Assembly: GCF_004117855.1 (NCBI RefSeq)
Contig: NZ_QWBW01000029.1
Coordinates: 1 to 64,000, forward strand
Origin: Modicisalibacter coralii
Lineage (GTDB): Bacteria; Pseudomonadota; Gammaproteobacteria; Pseudomonadales; Halomonadaceae
DNA length: 64,000 nt
Reading direction: 5' to 3'
A model generated the notes under the pieces. It was not told the DNA's origin, did no database searches, and saw only the letters and a program-made list of their open reading frames with translations. A program made the position numbers and the translations under genes. Every line of letters starts with the position of its first letter. The first letter of the stretch is position 1. Positions 46,830 to 61,708 of this stretch are shown here, one piece after another.

Positions 46830-49324
46830 TCCGTTGCCTGTTGTGCCGCGGCGCGGCTCGGTGCCTCGTCATCGCCCGCCGCCGGCCCGGCGGGGCGGGC
46901 GATCTGCAGCAGGCGGTGGCGCAGTTCCGGGTCGAACAGGCTGCGGCTGCGCTTGAGGGCCTCGCCGAGCAGGTCGTCGAAGGCCAGCCGGCCGTCGCTT
47001 TCCCAGACCCAGCCTTCGGCTTCCAGGCTGTCGAGCAGCGAGCTGAACAGGCGCCGGTCGAAGAATTCCGGGGCGTTGAGCCCCGAGAGCAGGGTCAGGC
47101 GTTCGGCGAGCTGGCGGCTGCGCTCCTCGAGGGCGTCGCGGGTCAGGCTCGCGCTGGGCTGGCGCAAGAGCGCGGCCAGCAGCAGGTAGCCGCGCTCCAG
47201 GGTGGGCTGGACCAGACGGCCCAGCAATTGCAGTTGCTGGTTGGCGAGGCTGTGCCCCGGCGGGCGCTGCCAGCCCTGCGCGGTGCGCTCGAGCAGACCG
47301 TGATCGACCAGGGTCGCCAGCGTGGCCTGCAGGGCCTGGCGAAAGTCCGCGCCCGGCAGGCGAACGTACTGCTCCTGGGCGATCAGCGGCCAGGCCGGGG
47401 CGAGGCGCTGATCCAGGGTATCCAGGTCATTCTGGGCGTTGTTGCGAAAGGCGAAGGCGACCAGCGCGGGCAGCGCGAACAGGTGCTGGACGTTGTTGCG
47501 ATACCAGGTGAGCAGGGTGGCGCGTTCGCCGTCGGTGAGCACCAGCTCGCCCAGCCCCTGCGACCGGCGCTCGACGAAGCCCAGCCATTGCGCTTCGGCC
47601 AGCCACTCCCGCGGCGTGCCCTCGGGCAGGCTCACCCGGCTGCCGCCCGGCTGGCTGCGCTGCAACGCCACCAGCAACGTCATCTGGTGCTCGAGCAGGT
47701 CGGCCTCGATGGCCCGGTGCGGCGTCGCCAGCAGCACCAGGGCGGTGAGGTTGACCGGGTTCAGCGCCGCGGCGGCGTTGATCCGCTGGCCCAGCTCGCG
47801 ACCCAGCAACGGCACCGTACGGCTCAGCCAGGCGGGGCGTGTCTCGTGGCGGCTGTCGCGCCAGTGCGGCGCGGCGGCGTCGAGGAAGTCGTCGAGCTCG
47901 AGGGGCTCGCCGACGTTGACCTGGACCCGGCCGAAGGGCTGGCGCAACTGGCCGAGCACCCGGAACAGGTCCAGCGGCGACTCCTTCTTCTTGCGCCCGC
48001 CGCGCAGCTCGCGCAGGTAGCTGGCGCTTTCCAGCACCTTCTCGTAGCCGATGTAGACCGGCACGAAGGCCACGCCGCGCTGGGTGCCGCGCAGGTAGGA
48101 GCGCAGGGTCATCGCCAGCATGCCGGGACGCGGCGCCAGCAGGCGGCCGCTGCGCGAGCGCCCGCCCTCGATGAAGTACTCCACCGGATGGCCGCGCGCC
48201 AGCAGACGGTGCAGGTATTCGTTGAAGACCGCCCCGTAGAGCCGGTTGTCCTTGAAGCTGCGACGCAGGAAGAAGGCCCCGCCGCGGCGCAGCAGCGCGC
48301 CGACCACCGGCATGTCGAGATTGCGTCCGGCGGCGATGTGCGGTGGCATCAGCCCCTCGCGGTAGAGCACGTAGGAGAGCAGCAGGTAGTCGATATGGCT
48401 GCGATGGCAGGGCACATAGACCAGGGTGTGGTCGCCGGCCAGGCGCTTGACCTGTTCCAGCCCGTTGATCCGCACCCCGGCATAGAGCCGGTTCCACAGC
48501 CGGTGCAGCAACTGATCGAGGAAGCGCAGCACCGGATAGCTGGTATTGGAGGCGATCTCGCGGGCGTAGCGACGTGCGCGGCGCTCGACCCGCGCATGCG
48601 ACAGCCCCTGGGCGGTGGCCGTCTCGTCGATCACCCGCTGGATCTCGCGATCGGCGATCAGCCCCGCGATCAGCGTGCGTCGATGCGACAGATCGGGCCC
48701 CAGCACCCGCGTGCGCACGCGCCGGAAGTGCACACGCAGGACCCGCGAGACCTTGCGCCGGGTCAGCGCGGCGGGGCGTTCGTCGAGCAGCTCGCGCAGC
48801 GATAGCGGCTCGCCCCAGTAGAGTTCGACGTTGCGTGCGTTGACCAGCATCGACAGTGCCCGGCGCAAGCGACCGGTAAGCTGCCAGCTGTCGGCGGCGA
48901 GCAGCTTCCAGAAGCCGAAGGTCTTGCCCGGGGCGCGGCCCCAGAACACGCTGACCGGCACCAACTGGATGTCGGCGTCGGGATGCTCGGCCAGGGCGTC
49001 GATCAGTTCGCCGAACGGGGCGTCCGGTGAACGGCGACGCCACAGCCGTCGCTTGTGACTGGGTAGCGCCAGGCAGCCGCGTCGGGTCACGTTGCCCACC
49101 CGCCAGCGTGCCTCGGGGGCGGGCAGGCCGTGGCGGCGGCAGACGATTTCCAGCAGCAGGCGGTCGGACAGCGCCGGGTGCGGCAGCACGTAGAGAGTGG
49201 GGCGTGTGGGGTCGAGCCCCAGTCGCTCGGGGGCGGGCTCGATCAGGCGCAACTCGACCCAGGCGGTCAGGAGACGGCGCAGCACGACGCGTAGCGGGTG
49301 GAGCAGCGAGTTGAGTAATGCCAT
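46826..49324 (-). CDS. plsB: Glycerol-3-phosphate acyltransferase
   Basis: An 832-residue PlsB, the usual full length. The acyltransferase block I motif is [11 protein letters not shown] (HxxxxD near residue 308), followed by [20 protein letters not shown], then [13 protein letters not shown] and [11 protein letters not shown]. It makes lysophosphatidate from glycerol-3-phosphate and acyl-ACP or acyl-CoA at the inner membrane, the first step of phospholipid synthesis. It ends in a 4-bp overlap with rsmJ and is divergent from clsB, another lipid gene. Confidence 0.97.
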   Translation of the reverse strand: MALLNSLLHPLRVVLRRLLTAWVELRLIEPAPERLGLDPTRPTLYVLPHPALSDRLLLEIVCRRHGLPAPEARWRVGNVTRRGCLALPSHKRRLWRRRSPDAPFGELIDALAEHPDADIQLVPVSVFWGRAPGKTFGFWKLLAADSWQLTGRLRRALSMLVNARNVELYWGEPLSLRELLDERPAALTRRKVSRVLRVHFRRVRTRVLGPDLSHRRTLIAGLIADREIQRVIDETATAQGLSHARVERRARRYAREIASNTSYPVLRFLDQLLHRLWNRLYAGVRINGLEQVKRLAGDHTLVYVPCHRSHIDYLLLSYVLYREGLMPPHIAAGRNLDMPVVGALLRRGGAFFLRRSFKDNRLYGAVFNEYLHRLLARGHPVEYFIEGGRSRSGRLLAPRPGMLAMTLRSYLRGTQRGVAFVPVYIGYEKVLESASYLRELRGGRKKKESPLDLFRVLGQLRQPFGRVQVNVGEPLELDDFLDAAAPHWRDSRHETRPAWLSRTVPLLGRELGQRINAAAALNPVNLTALVLLATPHRAIEADLLEHQMTLLVALQRSQPGGSRVSLPEGTPREWLAEAQWLGFVERRSQGLGELVLTDGERATLLTWYRNNVQHLFALPALVAFAFRNNAQNDLDTLDQRLAPAWPLIAQEQYVRLPGADFRQALQATLATLVDHGLLERTAQGWQRPPGHSLANQQLQLLGRLVQPTLERGYLLLAALLRQPSASLTRDALEERSRQLAERLTLLSGLNAPEFFDRRLFSSLLDSLEAEGWVWESDGRLAFDDLLGEALKRSRSLFDPELRHRLLQIARPAGPAAGDDEAPSRAAAQQATD

Positions 49325-49432
49325 CCGGGTGCCGATCCGATAAGTGTTGGGGCAGTATAGTGATTTTGCGTCGTCGCGGCGTGGTGCTGTCGGGCGCTGT
49401 GAGCATGACGACCGTTGATACGGGGAGAGACG

Positions 49433-50554
49433 ATGCGTGGAGTCTGGCGGGATGGCAACCGCTTTGCGTTATTGCCGGAGAGCCGTTGCTTTCTGCCGGC
49501 GATGACCGAGGCCATCGCCGGGGCGCGGCAGTCGATCGTGCTCGAACTCTATCTGATGGAGTCGGGGACGCTGGCCTCGCAGTTGATCGATGCGCTGGGC
49601 GCCGCGGCGGCACGCGGCGTCCAGGTGCTGGTGCTGCTCGACGGTTACGGCTCGATGAAGCTCGCCGCGGCGGATCGCCGGCGACTGGTCGATGCCGGGG
49701 TGGCGCTGCGTGTGTTCAACCCGCTGGTCTGGTATCGGCTGGGCAAGAACTTCACCCGTGACCATCGCAAGCTGCTGATCATCGATGGCCGGGTGGCGTT
49801 CACCGGGGGCTTCGGCGCCAGCGACGAGTTCCTCGATACCTGGTTCGACGTCGCGGTGCGCATCGAGGGGCCGGTGGTCGCCGACTGGGTACGCCTGTTC
49901 TCGCGCCTCTGGGATTCGCCGCTGACCCGCGGCGAGGGCGACCCGCGGCTGGTCCAGCGCCTGGGGCTGGATGTCGCCGCGCTCGACGATTACCAGGGCA
50001 TGCGCGGGCGGGTGGTCTGGGGGCAGGGCTATCGCTATCAGGCGATTCGCCTGTCACTGCACCAGCAGCTCCGCCAGGCCCAGCGGCGGATCTGGTTCTG
50101 CACGCCCTACTTCGTGCCCACCCTGAGCCTGCGCCGGCGACTGGCCCGTGCCGCCCGGCGCGGGATCGACGTGCGTCTGCTGCTGCCCGGCGAGGCCCAC
50201 GATCATCCCGGCATCCGCTATGCCGGTCAGCGCTTCTACGGGCGCTTGCTGCGCGCGGGGGTGCGCATCTTCGAGTTCCAGCCGCGCTTCATCCATGCCA
50301 AGTTCTCGCTGGCCGACGATTGGGCGACGGTCGGCTCGTGCAACTTCGACCACTGGAGCCTGCAATGGAACCTGGAGGCCAATCAGGAAGTGCACGACGC
50401 GCGTTTCGCCAAGGAGATCGCGGCGCTGTTCGAGCGCAACTTCGCCCAGAGCGTGGAGATCCTGCCCGAGGACTGGGCACGCCGCTCGCGCTGGCAACGG
50501 CTGCGCGAGTGGCTGTACGGCACGCTGGACGCCTGGGTCACTCGACTGCGTTGA
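49433..50554 (+). CDS. clsB: Cardiolipin synthase B-type phospholipase D protein
   Basis: A 373-residue phospholipase-D-superfamily enzyme. Both HKD motifs are intact: HRKLLIIDGRVAFTGG (near residue 110) and HAKFSLADDWATVGSCNFD (near residue 288). The absence of N-terminal membrane helices, with sequence starting GVWRDGNRFALLPES, fits ClsB rather than ClsA. It makes cardiolipin from phosphatidylglycerol. ATG 49433 is chosen for GGGGAGAG just upstream; a TTG at 49415 is less likely. Confidence 0.92.
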   Translation: MRGVWRDGNRFALLPESRCFLPAMTEAIAGARQSIVLELYLMESGTLASQLIDALGAAAARGVQVLVLLDGYGSMKLAAADRRRLVDAGVALRVFNPLVWYRLGKNFTRDHRKLLIIDGRVAFTGGFGASDEFLDTWFDVAVRIEGPVVADWVRLFSRLWDSPLTRGEGDPRLVQRLGLDVAALDDYQGMRGRVVWGQGYRYQAIRLSLHQQLRQAQRRIWFCTPYFVPTLSLRRRLARAARRGIDVRLLLPGEAHDHPGIRYAGQRFYGRLLRAGVRIFEFQPRFIHAKFSLADDWATVGSCNFDHWSLQWNLEANQEVHDARFAKEIAALFERNFAQSVEILPEDWARRSRWQRLREWLYGTLDAWVTRLR

Positions 50555-50555
50555 A

Positions 50556-50598
50556 CCGGGCTTCGCCCGGGAGCGGGAAGCACGCCCGCTTCGCGGGC
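50556..50598. repeat. Two REP-like hairpins after clsB
   Basis: CCGGGC-TTC-GCCCGG (50556-50570) begins 2 bp after the clsB stop, and GCCCGC-TTC-GCGGGC (50584-50598) follows. Both have a 6-bp stem and the same TTC loop. They may stabilise the clsB transcript or belong to a REP family. Confidence 0.55.
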
Positions 50599-50653
50599 CG
50601 AAGCATGAAGCTGGAAGCGTCTCCTGGACCCCGCTGTGCCGGGCTCATGCTGT

Positions 50654-50723
50654 CTTCCAGCTTCCAGCTTCCAGCTTCCAGCTTCCAGCTTCCAGCTTCC
50701 AGCTTCCAGCTTCCAGCTTTCAG
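50654..50723. repeat. Heptanucleotide tandem repeat (CTTCCAG)
   Basis: Nine perfect copies of CTTCCAG run from 50654 to 50716, followed by one variant copy, CTTTCAG (50717-50723). They end one base before the stop codon of the minus-strand YecA-like gene. The complement, AAGCTGGAAG, occurs once at 50608-50617, so the transcript can fold back on the array. Such arrays change copy number easily. Confidence 0.95.
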
Positions 50724-50724
50724 C

Positions 50725-51375
50725 TTACGGCTTACTGTTGCGCTTGCCGCGCCCGGCCGGCGACTTGCCGCGCGGCTTGGGCTTGGGCGTCTCCGGCGGC
50801 ACGCGGTAGTGCAGGTAGAGATCGAGGACCAGTTCCGGCAGTTGCGTCACCAGGCGTTCGGCGTCCGCCGGGCGGCGAATGAACTCGGCCATGTCGGGCT
50901 CGTCGTCGAACAGCCCCGACAACGCCATGAACGGCAGCAGCAGGGTCGCGGCGGCTTCCTCGTCCTGTTCGAACCAGGCGCTCTCGTCGAGGAACACGCC
51001 TTCCATGAAGCCGGCGCACCAGTCGCCGATCGGCGTCTCCTCGGGGGCCAGGCCGTCGAGGGTCAGTTCGAAGGGCAACTCCGGCAACTGGCCCTGCTCG
51101 AGCGCGGCGATGGCATTGCCGCGCAACCGCTCGAGCAGGCCGAGCACGGCGTCGCGCTCGGCATCGTCGGCGAAGGCCGGTTCGCCGTGGAAGAGCTCGC
51201 CGACCCAGACGCTCGCCGGAACCTCGCGCGGGGCCACCGCCAGGGCAACGAGAAAGCCGTGGGCGCCGATCAGGTCGAGGGCGTCCTCGCCGGCGCGACC
51301 GGAGTCGAGAAAGTCGTCGAGGCGGTCGAGTTCCTCGTCATCGAGCAGGGGCTGGGGCGGGAGCGCTTCGGGCAT
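50725..51375 (-). CDS. UPF0149/YecA-family protein
   Basis: A 216-residue acidic protein. It has the YecA-family features LDDFLDSG, LDLIGAHGFLVALAVAP and DWCAGFMEGVFLDES. The C-terminal SEC-C zinc motif of longer members is absent and replaced by a basic Lys/Arg/Pro tail. Function is unknown. GAGGAT precedes ATG 51375. The stop abuts the heptamer repeat, so repeat variation could change its 3' end. Confidence 0.85.
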   Translation of the reverse strand: MPEALPPQPLLDDEELDRLDDFLDSGRAGEDALDLIGAHGFLVALAVAPREVPASVWVGELFHGEPAFADDAERDAVLGLLERLRGNAIAALEQGQLPELPFELTLDGLAPEETPIGDWCAGFMEGVFLDESAWFEQDEEAAATLLLPFMALSGLFDDEPDMAEFIRRPADAERLVTQLPELVLDLYLHYRVPPETPKPKPRGKSPAGRGKRNSKP

Positions 51376-51445
51376 CGGCGTCGTATCCTCTGGCAAGACG
51401 GACGCGCTGGACGCGCGCCGGGTTCGTCGGCATTCTAGCATTCCC

Positions 51446-51994
51446 ATGCAAGCGCCGACTCTCCCCACCCCGGATACCGACTGGCTCGCCGCGCTCTCCC
51501 GCGAGGCGTTGCACGACGCCGCCCGTGCGCGCTGCGCGGCGGCCTGGCGCCTGGCCTGCGAGGTCTTCCCCGAACTGCCGCAGCCGGCGGTGTGGCTCGA
51601 TCTGCGCGGCAAGTGCGCCGGCCAGGCCCACTTCGGCCGCGGCGGGCTGCGTCTCAACCCGGTGCTGCTGGCCGAGAATCGCCTGGCCTTCTTCGTCGAG
51701 GTGATCCCCCACGAGATGGCTCACTGGCTGGTCCATCATCTCGAGGGCGGCGAGCGGGTGCGCCCCCACGGGCACGAGTGGCGCAGCGTGATGCGTCGTC
51801 TCTACGGGCTCGAGCCGAGCGCCACCCACCGTTTCGATACCCGCCGGGCCAGCCCGGCCCCGCATCGCTATCGCTGCGCGTGTCGCGATCATCATTTCAG
51901 TCAGCGACGGCACGCCCGGGCGGTCGGCGGTCAGCGGTATTATTGTCGACACTGTCGACAACAGCTGCGGCATACGGATTCGGCGACCTCTTGA
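51446..51994 (+). CDS. SprT-like zinc metalloprotease-family protein
   Basis: A 182-residue protein of the SprT/Spartan-like family. The zinc motif HEMAH lies in VIPHEMAHWLVHH (near residue 90), with a further His in HGHEWRSVMRRL. The C-terminus is a zinc ribbon (YRCAC...YYCRHC). Eukaryotic relatives degrade DNA-protein crosslinks; the bacterial role is not established. It is divergent from the YecA-like gene. No clear ribosome binding site is visible before ATG 51446. Confidence 0.9.
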   Translation: MQAPTLPTPDTDWLAALSREALHDAARARCAAAWRLACEVFPELPQPAVWLDLRGKCAGQAHFGRGGLRLNPVLLAENRLAFFVEVIPHEMAHWLVHHLEGGERVRPHGHEWRSVMRRLYGLEPSATHRFDTRRASPAPHRYRCACRDHHFSQRRHARAVGGQRYYCRHCRQQLRHTDSATS

Positions 51995-52037
51995 TGTAAT
52001 CGTAAGTCAATGAAATATCTGTAAAAAATCTTCCTAC

Positions 52038-52076
52038 CAAGGTCTAATTGGGACCTTGCCCCGCTGTGGGTATATG
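52038..52076 (+). promoter_or_regulatory. acs promoter with an inverted repeat over the -35 region
   Basis: CAAGGTC (52038-52044) and GACCTTG (52052-52058) are perfect complements separated by TAATTGG. The dyad covers a -35 candidate TTGGGA (52048-52053), which has a 17-base spacer to -10 candidate TATATG (52071-52076). Transcription would begin about 90 bp before acs. A dyad at -35 suits activation by a LuxR-type response regulator such as the one encoded downstream. Confidence 0.6.
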
Positions 52077-52175
52077 CTGGTTGGAGATTCAGCGTGAATT
52101 TCGGGTCGGTATCGACCGTTCGACGGAGCGCCGGGACCGAACTTCGACAATCGATCTTTCCAGGACGGGGGCGAT

Positions 52176-54125
<1,950 letters not shown>

Positions 54126-54229
54126 CGTCTGTCTCGCCGGTGCCGCCGCAGCGCCGGTCACGCCCCATGGTCGAGGCGTGACCCGGCGGAAAGCACGCCA
54201 CTTCAGACGGTGGCATTCGGCCTTTCATG

Positions 54230-54253
54230 CCGGCCTTTCGGGGCCGGTTTTTT
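54230..54253 (+). terminator. Intrinsic terminator after acs
   Basis: CCGGCC (54230-54235) pairs with GGCCGG (54242-54247) and is followed by six T (54248-54253). It lies 105 bp after the acs stop. The rest of the 54126-54409 gap holds a possible crbR promoter: TTGGGA (54293-54298) and TAACAT (54317-54322) with an 18-base spacer. Confidence 0.8.
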
Positions 54254-54409
54254 CATGGGTCCGCCGAGTATCGACGGGGCGCTTGACGGCGCTTGGGAAT
54301 CGGGCGGGGCATGGGGTAACATGCCAGACACGAGAGGCGACAAGCCTGGCGTCGTCGGGGGTTCCCCGAGGCGCGGCGGCTCGCTGCAGGAGGATCCGGA
54401 GGAGACTCA

Positions 54410-55072
54410 ATGGCTTTTGCCCAGAAATTCATCGTCGCCGATGATCACCCGCTGTTTCGAGCAGCCTTGACCCAGGCGCTGCGTCAGGTCGCACCGCAGG
54501 CCGAAATCGTCGAGTCCGACACCATGGATGCCACGACCGAGGTGGTAACCCGCCATCCCGATGCCGATCTGATCCTGCTCGATCTGCACATGCCCGGGGC
54601 GCACGGTTTCTCGGGACTGATCCAGTTGCGCGGTCAGACGCCGGAGATCCCGGTGGCGGTGATCTCCGGCAGCGACGAACCGCACGTGGTACGCCGCGCC
54701 ATCGACTACGGGGCGTCGGGGTTCATTCCCAAGTCGGCGTCGCTGACGGTGATCGCCGAGGCGGTCGGCGAGATTCTCGACGGCGAGATCTGGCTACCCG
54801 AGGAGATCGCCGAAGCGATCGGCGAGTCCGACGAGGAGGATGCCCGGTTCGCCGAGGCGATCGCGTCGCTGACGCCCCAGCAGTTCCGGGTGCTCAACAT
54901 GCTCACCGAGGGGCTGCTCAACAAGCAGATCGCCTTCGAGCTCAATGTCAGCGAGGCGACCATCAAGGCGCACGTCACGGCGATCCTGCGCAAGCTCGGG
55001 GTGCATTCGCGGACCCAGGCGGTGATCGCTGCCCAGAAGCTCGAGGTGGAGCCGCCCAAGGTGGAGTCCTGA
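54410..55072 (+). CDS. crbR: LuxR-type response regulator, CrbR/ErdR-like
   Basis: A 220-residue two-component regulator. The receiver domain has acidic residues in VADDHPLFR, the phosphorylation Asp (near 57) in LILLDLHMPGA and the conserved Lys in FIPKSAS. The C-terminal LuxR helix-turn-helix is LTPQQFRVLNMLTEGLLNKQIAFELNVSEATIKAHVTAILRKLGV. Position directly after acs and near a CrbS-like kinase matches the acetate-switch regulator known as CrbR in Vibrio and ErdR/AgmR-like in pseudomonads. The name is by context. GGAGGAG precedes the ATG. Confidence 0.85.
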   Translation: MAFAQKFIVADDHPLFRAALTQALRQVAPQAEIVESDTMDATTEVVTRHPDADLILLDLHMPGAHGFSGLIQLRGQTPEIPVAVISGSDEPHVVRRAIDYGASGFIPKSASLTVIAEAVGEILDGEIWLPEEIAEAIGESDEEDARFAEAIASLTPQQFRVLNMLTEGLLNKQIAFELNVSEATIKAHVTAILRKLGVHSRTQAVIAAQKLEVEPPKVES

Positions 55073-55105
55073 GCCCGACGCGAGTCGACTCGTCCGGCAT
55101 CGACG

Positions 55106-55144
55106 AAAAAGCCGCCCCGCACGCTGTGCGGGGCGGCTTTTTTT
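55106..55144. terminator. Bidirectional intrinsic terminator
   Basis: GCCGCCCCGCAC (55111-55122) pairs perfectly with GTGCGGGGCGGC (55126-55137), flanked by AAAAA on the left and seven T on the right. It separates the convergent crbR-like and mntR genes. Confidence 0.92.
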
Positions 55145-55175
55145 CGGGTGTCGCGTCAGTGACGTTGTGTGTGCT

Positions 55176-55586
55176 TCAAGAGTGCTCGAGGAAGCGGCGC
55201 ATCGCGGCGACGGTCTCGTCGCTGCAGTGGTGTTCGATGCCTTCCGAGTCGGCACGGGCGATGTCCTCGGGGACGCCCAGCTTGCGCAGCGTGTCGAGGA
55301 CCACGACGTGGCGGTTGGCGACGCGTTCGGCCAGCGATTCGCCGAGCTCGGTGAGGAAGATGCCCCGGTAGGGACGGGCGATGACCAGGCCGTCGCGCTT
55401 GAGTCGCGCGACCATCTTGGAGACCGCCGCGGTGCTCACGCCGAAGCATTCGGCCAGGTCGCTGGCACGTGCCTCGCCGTGTCGATTGTGGAGATGAGCG
55501 ATCTCCTCGACATAGTCCTCGACCAGTTCGGTCTGGTGATCCTGCCGGACGCGCTTGAAGAATTCGTGTTTGGGCAGAGAGTTCAT
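55176..55586 (-). CDS. mntR: Manganese-responsive DtxR-family repressor MntR
   Basis: A 136-residue DtxR/MntR-type regulator. The helix-turn-helix is ASDLAECFGVSTAAVSKMVARLKRDGLV. Metal ligands expected from MntR are visible as Glu/Asp in VEDYVEEI, His in ANRHVVVLD and the E-x-x-E-H pattern in SEGIEHH. It lacks the C-terminal SH3-like domain of DtxR, as MntR does. The gene lies 10 bp after mntH on the same strand, so it is likely autoregulated together with it. Confidence 0.92.
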   Translation of the reverse strand: MNSLPKHEFFKRVRQDHQTELVEDYVEEIAHLHNRHGEARASDLAECFGVSTAAVSKMVARLKRDGLVIARPYRGIFLTELGESLAERVANRHVVVLDTLRKLGVPEDIARADSEGIEHHCSDETVAAMRRFLEHS

Positions 55587-55596
55587 TCGAGGCCTG

Positions 55597-56877
55597 TCAG
55601 TTACCCGTGAGGGTGAAAAATAACACGTAGCCGTTCAGGGCAATGATCAGGGCACAGATGAGGCCGCCGATCCCGGTGACGATTCTGGTGTTGACCAGAT
55701 TGCCCATGATCCGGCGATTGGCCGTAAAGAATAGCAGAGGCACCAGGGCAAAGGGGATACCGAAGCTCAGGATCACCTGGCTGGCGACCAGTGCTTTCTG
55801 CTCGGAGATGCCCAGCATGATCACCGCCAGCGCCGGTGCCATGGTGATCAGGCGGCGCAGCCAGACGGGGATGGTGAAGCGCACGAAGCCCTGCATGATC
55901 ACCTGACCCGAGAGCGTGCCGACGATCGACGACGACAACCCGGCGAGCAGCAGGGCCACGCCGAAGATGATGCTGGCGGTCTCCTGACCCATCATCGGCG
56001 CCAGCAGTTGATAGCTGTCGCTGATGGTGGCGACGTCGTCGCGCCCCTGGGCGTGGAAGACCGCGGCGGCCATCGCCAGCATGCTCAGGTTGACCAGCCC
56101 GGCGATCGCCATGCCGACGATCACGTCGATGCGGTAATAGCGCATCAGGCGCTTGCGTTCGCGGTCGTCGGTGGGACGGATGCGGTTCTGCGACAGCGCC
56201 GAGTGCAGGTAGATGACGTGCGGCATCACCGTGGCGCCGAGGATGCCGGCCGCCAGGTACAGCGCGTAGCCATCGGGGAAGCCGGGTATCAGCAGCCCCG
56301 CGAGCAGCGGTTGCGGGTCCGGACGGCTGAGCAGCATCTCGAGCAGGAACCCCGTGGCGACCGCCAGGATCATCGCGCCGATGACGATCTCCATCAGCCG
56401 GAAGCCCTGACGGTGCATCAACAGCGCCAGATAGGTGATCAGTCCGGTGAGCAGGGCGCCTTCCATCAGGCTCAGGCCGAACAGCAGGTTGAAGGCCAGC
56501 GCCGCACCGAGGAACTCGGCGAGGTCGGTGGCGATGGCGACGATCTCGGCCTGGACCCAGTAGAACCAGACGACCGGGCGCGGGTAGCGCTCGCGGATCA
56601 CTTCCGGCAGGTTCTTGCCGGTCGCCAGGCCCAGGCGTGCCGACAGGGACTGGATCAGCATCGCCATCAGGTTGGCACCGAGTACCACCCAGAGCAGGGC
56701 ATAGCCGTAGCGCGAGCCGGCTTCGATGTTGGTGGCGAAGTTGCCGGGATCGATATAGGCCACGGCGGCGATCAGTGCCGGCCCGAGGAACGGGGCCCAG
56801 CCCCAGCGGCTGCGTTGACCGCGCAGCGTGGCGGTGGCCTTGTCGCGAATCGTCTGGTCGGAGAATGCGGAGAACAT
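55597..56877 (-). CDS. mntH: Nramp-family Mn2+/H+ symporter MntH
   Basis: A 426-residue carrier with eleven helices. The Nramp metal motif DPGN is in AYIDPGNFATNIEAG, and the second motif MPHVIYLHS is present, as are GKNLPEVIRERYPRPVVWFYW and VGTLSGQVIMQGF. It imports manganese with protons. ATG 56877 is preferred because an earlier ATG at 56898 lies inside a 14-bp palindrome that looks like an operator. Manganese import in an acetate region may be chance. Confidence 0.95.
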   Translation of the reverse strand: MFSAFSDQTIRDKATATLRGQRSRWGWAPFLGPALIAAVAYIDPGNFATNIEAGSRYGYALLWVVLGANLMAMLIQSLSARLGLATGKNLPEVIRERYPRPVVWFYWVQAEIVAIATDLAEFLGAALAFNLLFGLSLMEGALLTGLITYLALLMHRQGFRLMEIVIGAMILAVATGFLLEMLLSRPDPQPLLAGLLIPGFPDGYALYLAAGILGATVMPHVIYLHSALSQNRIRPTDDRERKRLMRYYRIDVIVGMAIAGLVNLSMLAMAAAVFHAQGRDDVATISDSYQLLAPMMGQETASIIFGVALLLAGLSSSIVGTLSGQVIMQGFVRFTIPVWLRRLITMAPALAVIMLGISEQKALVASQVILSFGIPFALVPLLFFTANRRIMGNLVNTRIVTGIGGLICALIIALNGYVLFFTLTGN

Positions 56878-56890
56878 CGTGGGCGACCTG

Positions 56891-56933
56891 TTAACCATGG
56901 TTAATCACTAGTCCTGATGTTAACTAGTCGTCG
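56891..56933 (-). promoter_or_regulatory. Candidate MntR operator upstream of mntH
   Basis: TTAACCATGGTTAA (56891-56904) is a perfect 14-bp palindrome. Upstream in the transcription direction there is a further GTTAAC and two copies of ACTAGT (56907-56912, 56924-56929). The cluster of TTAAC half-sites just before the mntH start is the expected place for MntR. The sequence does not match the enterobacterial or Bacillus boxes as I remember them. Confidence 0.5.
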
Positions 56934-57010
56934 GCACGTTGGCCAATAGGGTTTTGCCGATGTCCCCGATTGGCGGCGATTATCGCGCGCTATGGGCGGG
57001 GCTCGCCCGC

Positions 57011-60964
<3,954 letters not shown>

Positions 60965-61096
60965 GCGAGCTCCCCCTTGGTTTGTCGCCATTCTAGGGGA
61001 ATGGCGGGCACGAGGGCAGTCGTGTCGTTCCTTGCCCGGGCAGCGAAATCCGCCCCGGCCTTACCGTGTCGCGGTCGGCGATCCGCCGCCGGGGGA

Positions 61097-61612
61097 TCAG
61101 GCGCCGGCGCAGACCGCCTGGAACAGCGGTGCCGAGGATTCGACGCGACGCAGCTCCGGGTAGCGAGGCCGGCCGTCCTGCTCGGCCAGCGGGACGATCT
61201 CCCGGGCGTCGCAGTTCAGCAGATAGGGGTGGTGAGACACGCGGTCGGCCGGCTGGCGTTCGAAATGGTAGAGGATGAACTCGACCACCCGATCCTCGCC
61301 GGCGCTCCGGGTGACCAGGTTGCCGCGGTCGACGACGTCGAAGGCGGTGGTCAGCGGAGCGATGTAGGTCCAGGGGCGCCAGGGCATGCGCTCGGTGTGT
61401 CTATCCACCACGGTGGCCGAGGCCGGCAACTGGGCCTGCTTGTGGTCGAACCAGGTGTACTCGTAGTGAATCTGGTAGCCGAGTATCCCCAGCCCGCCCA
61501 GTGCCGGCACGATCCAGCGCGGCAGGCGCCTGCCGCTGAGCTGTCGCAGAATCAGGCCGATGCCGGCGGCCCCCAGGCCGGCGAAGATCGCCGCGATCAA
61601 TTGCCAAACCAT
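61097..61612 (-). CDS. Membrane-anchored hypothetical protein
   Basis: A 171-residue protein with two N-terminal hydrophobic segments (VWQLIAAIFAGLGAAGIGLIL; WIVPALGGLGILGYQI) and a soluble domain containing HTERMPWRPWTYIAPLTTAFDVVDRGNL and CDAREIVPLAE. I recognise no named domain. AAGGGGA precedes ATG 61612. It lies between the symporter genes and the CrbS-like kinase on the same strand and could be co-transcribed, so a role at the membrane linked to acetate uptake or sensing is possible but unproven. Confidence 0.75.
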   Translation of the reverse strand: MVWQLIAAIFAGLGAAGIGLILRQLSGRRLPRWIVPALGGLGILGYQIHYEYTWFDHKQAQLPASATVVDRHTERMPWRPWTYIAPLTTAFDVVDRGNLVTRSAGEDRVVEFILYHFERQPADRVSHHPYLLNCDAREIVPLAEQDGRPRYPELRRVESSAPLFQAVCAGA

Positions 61613-61708
61613 GCCGTCCCCTTCTCATGACATCGGGCTTCCCGACGGGAAGCCCGATGAAGTGTGGTCCCGCGGCCCGGGTCTGCGCCGAGCCGGGGGC
61701 ATTATCGC

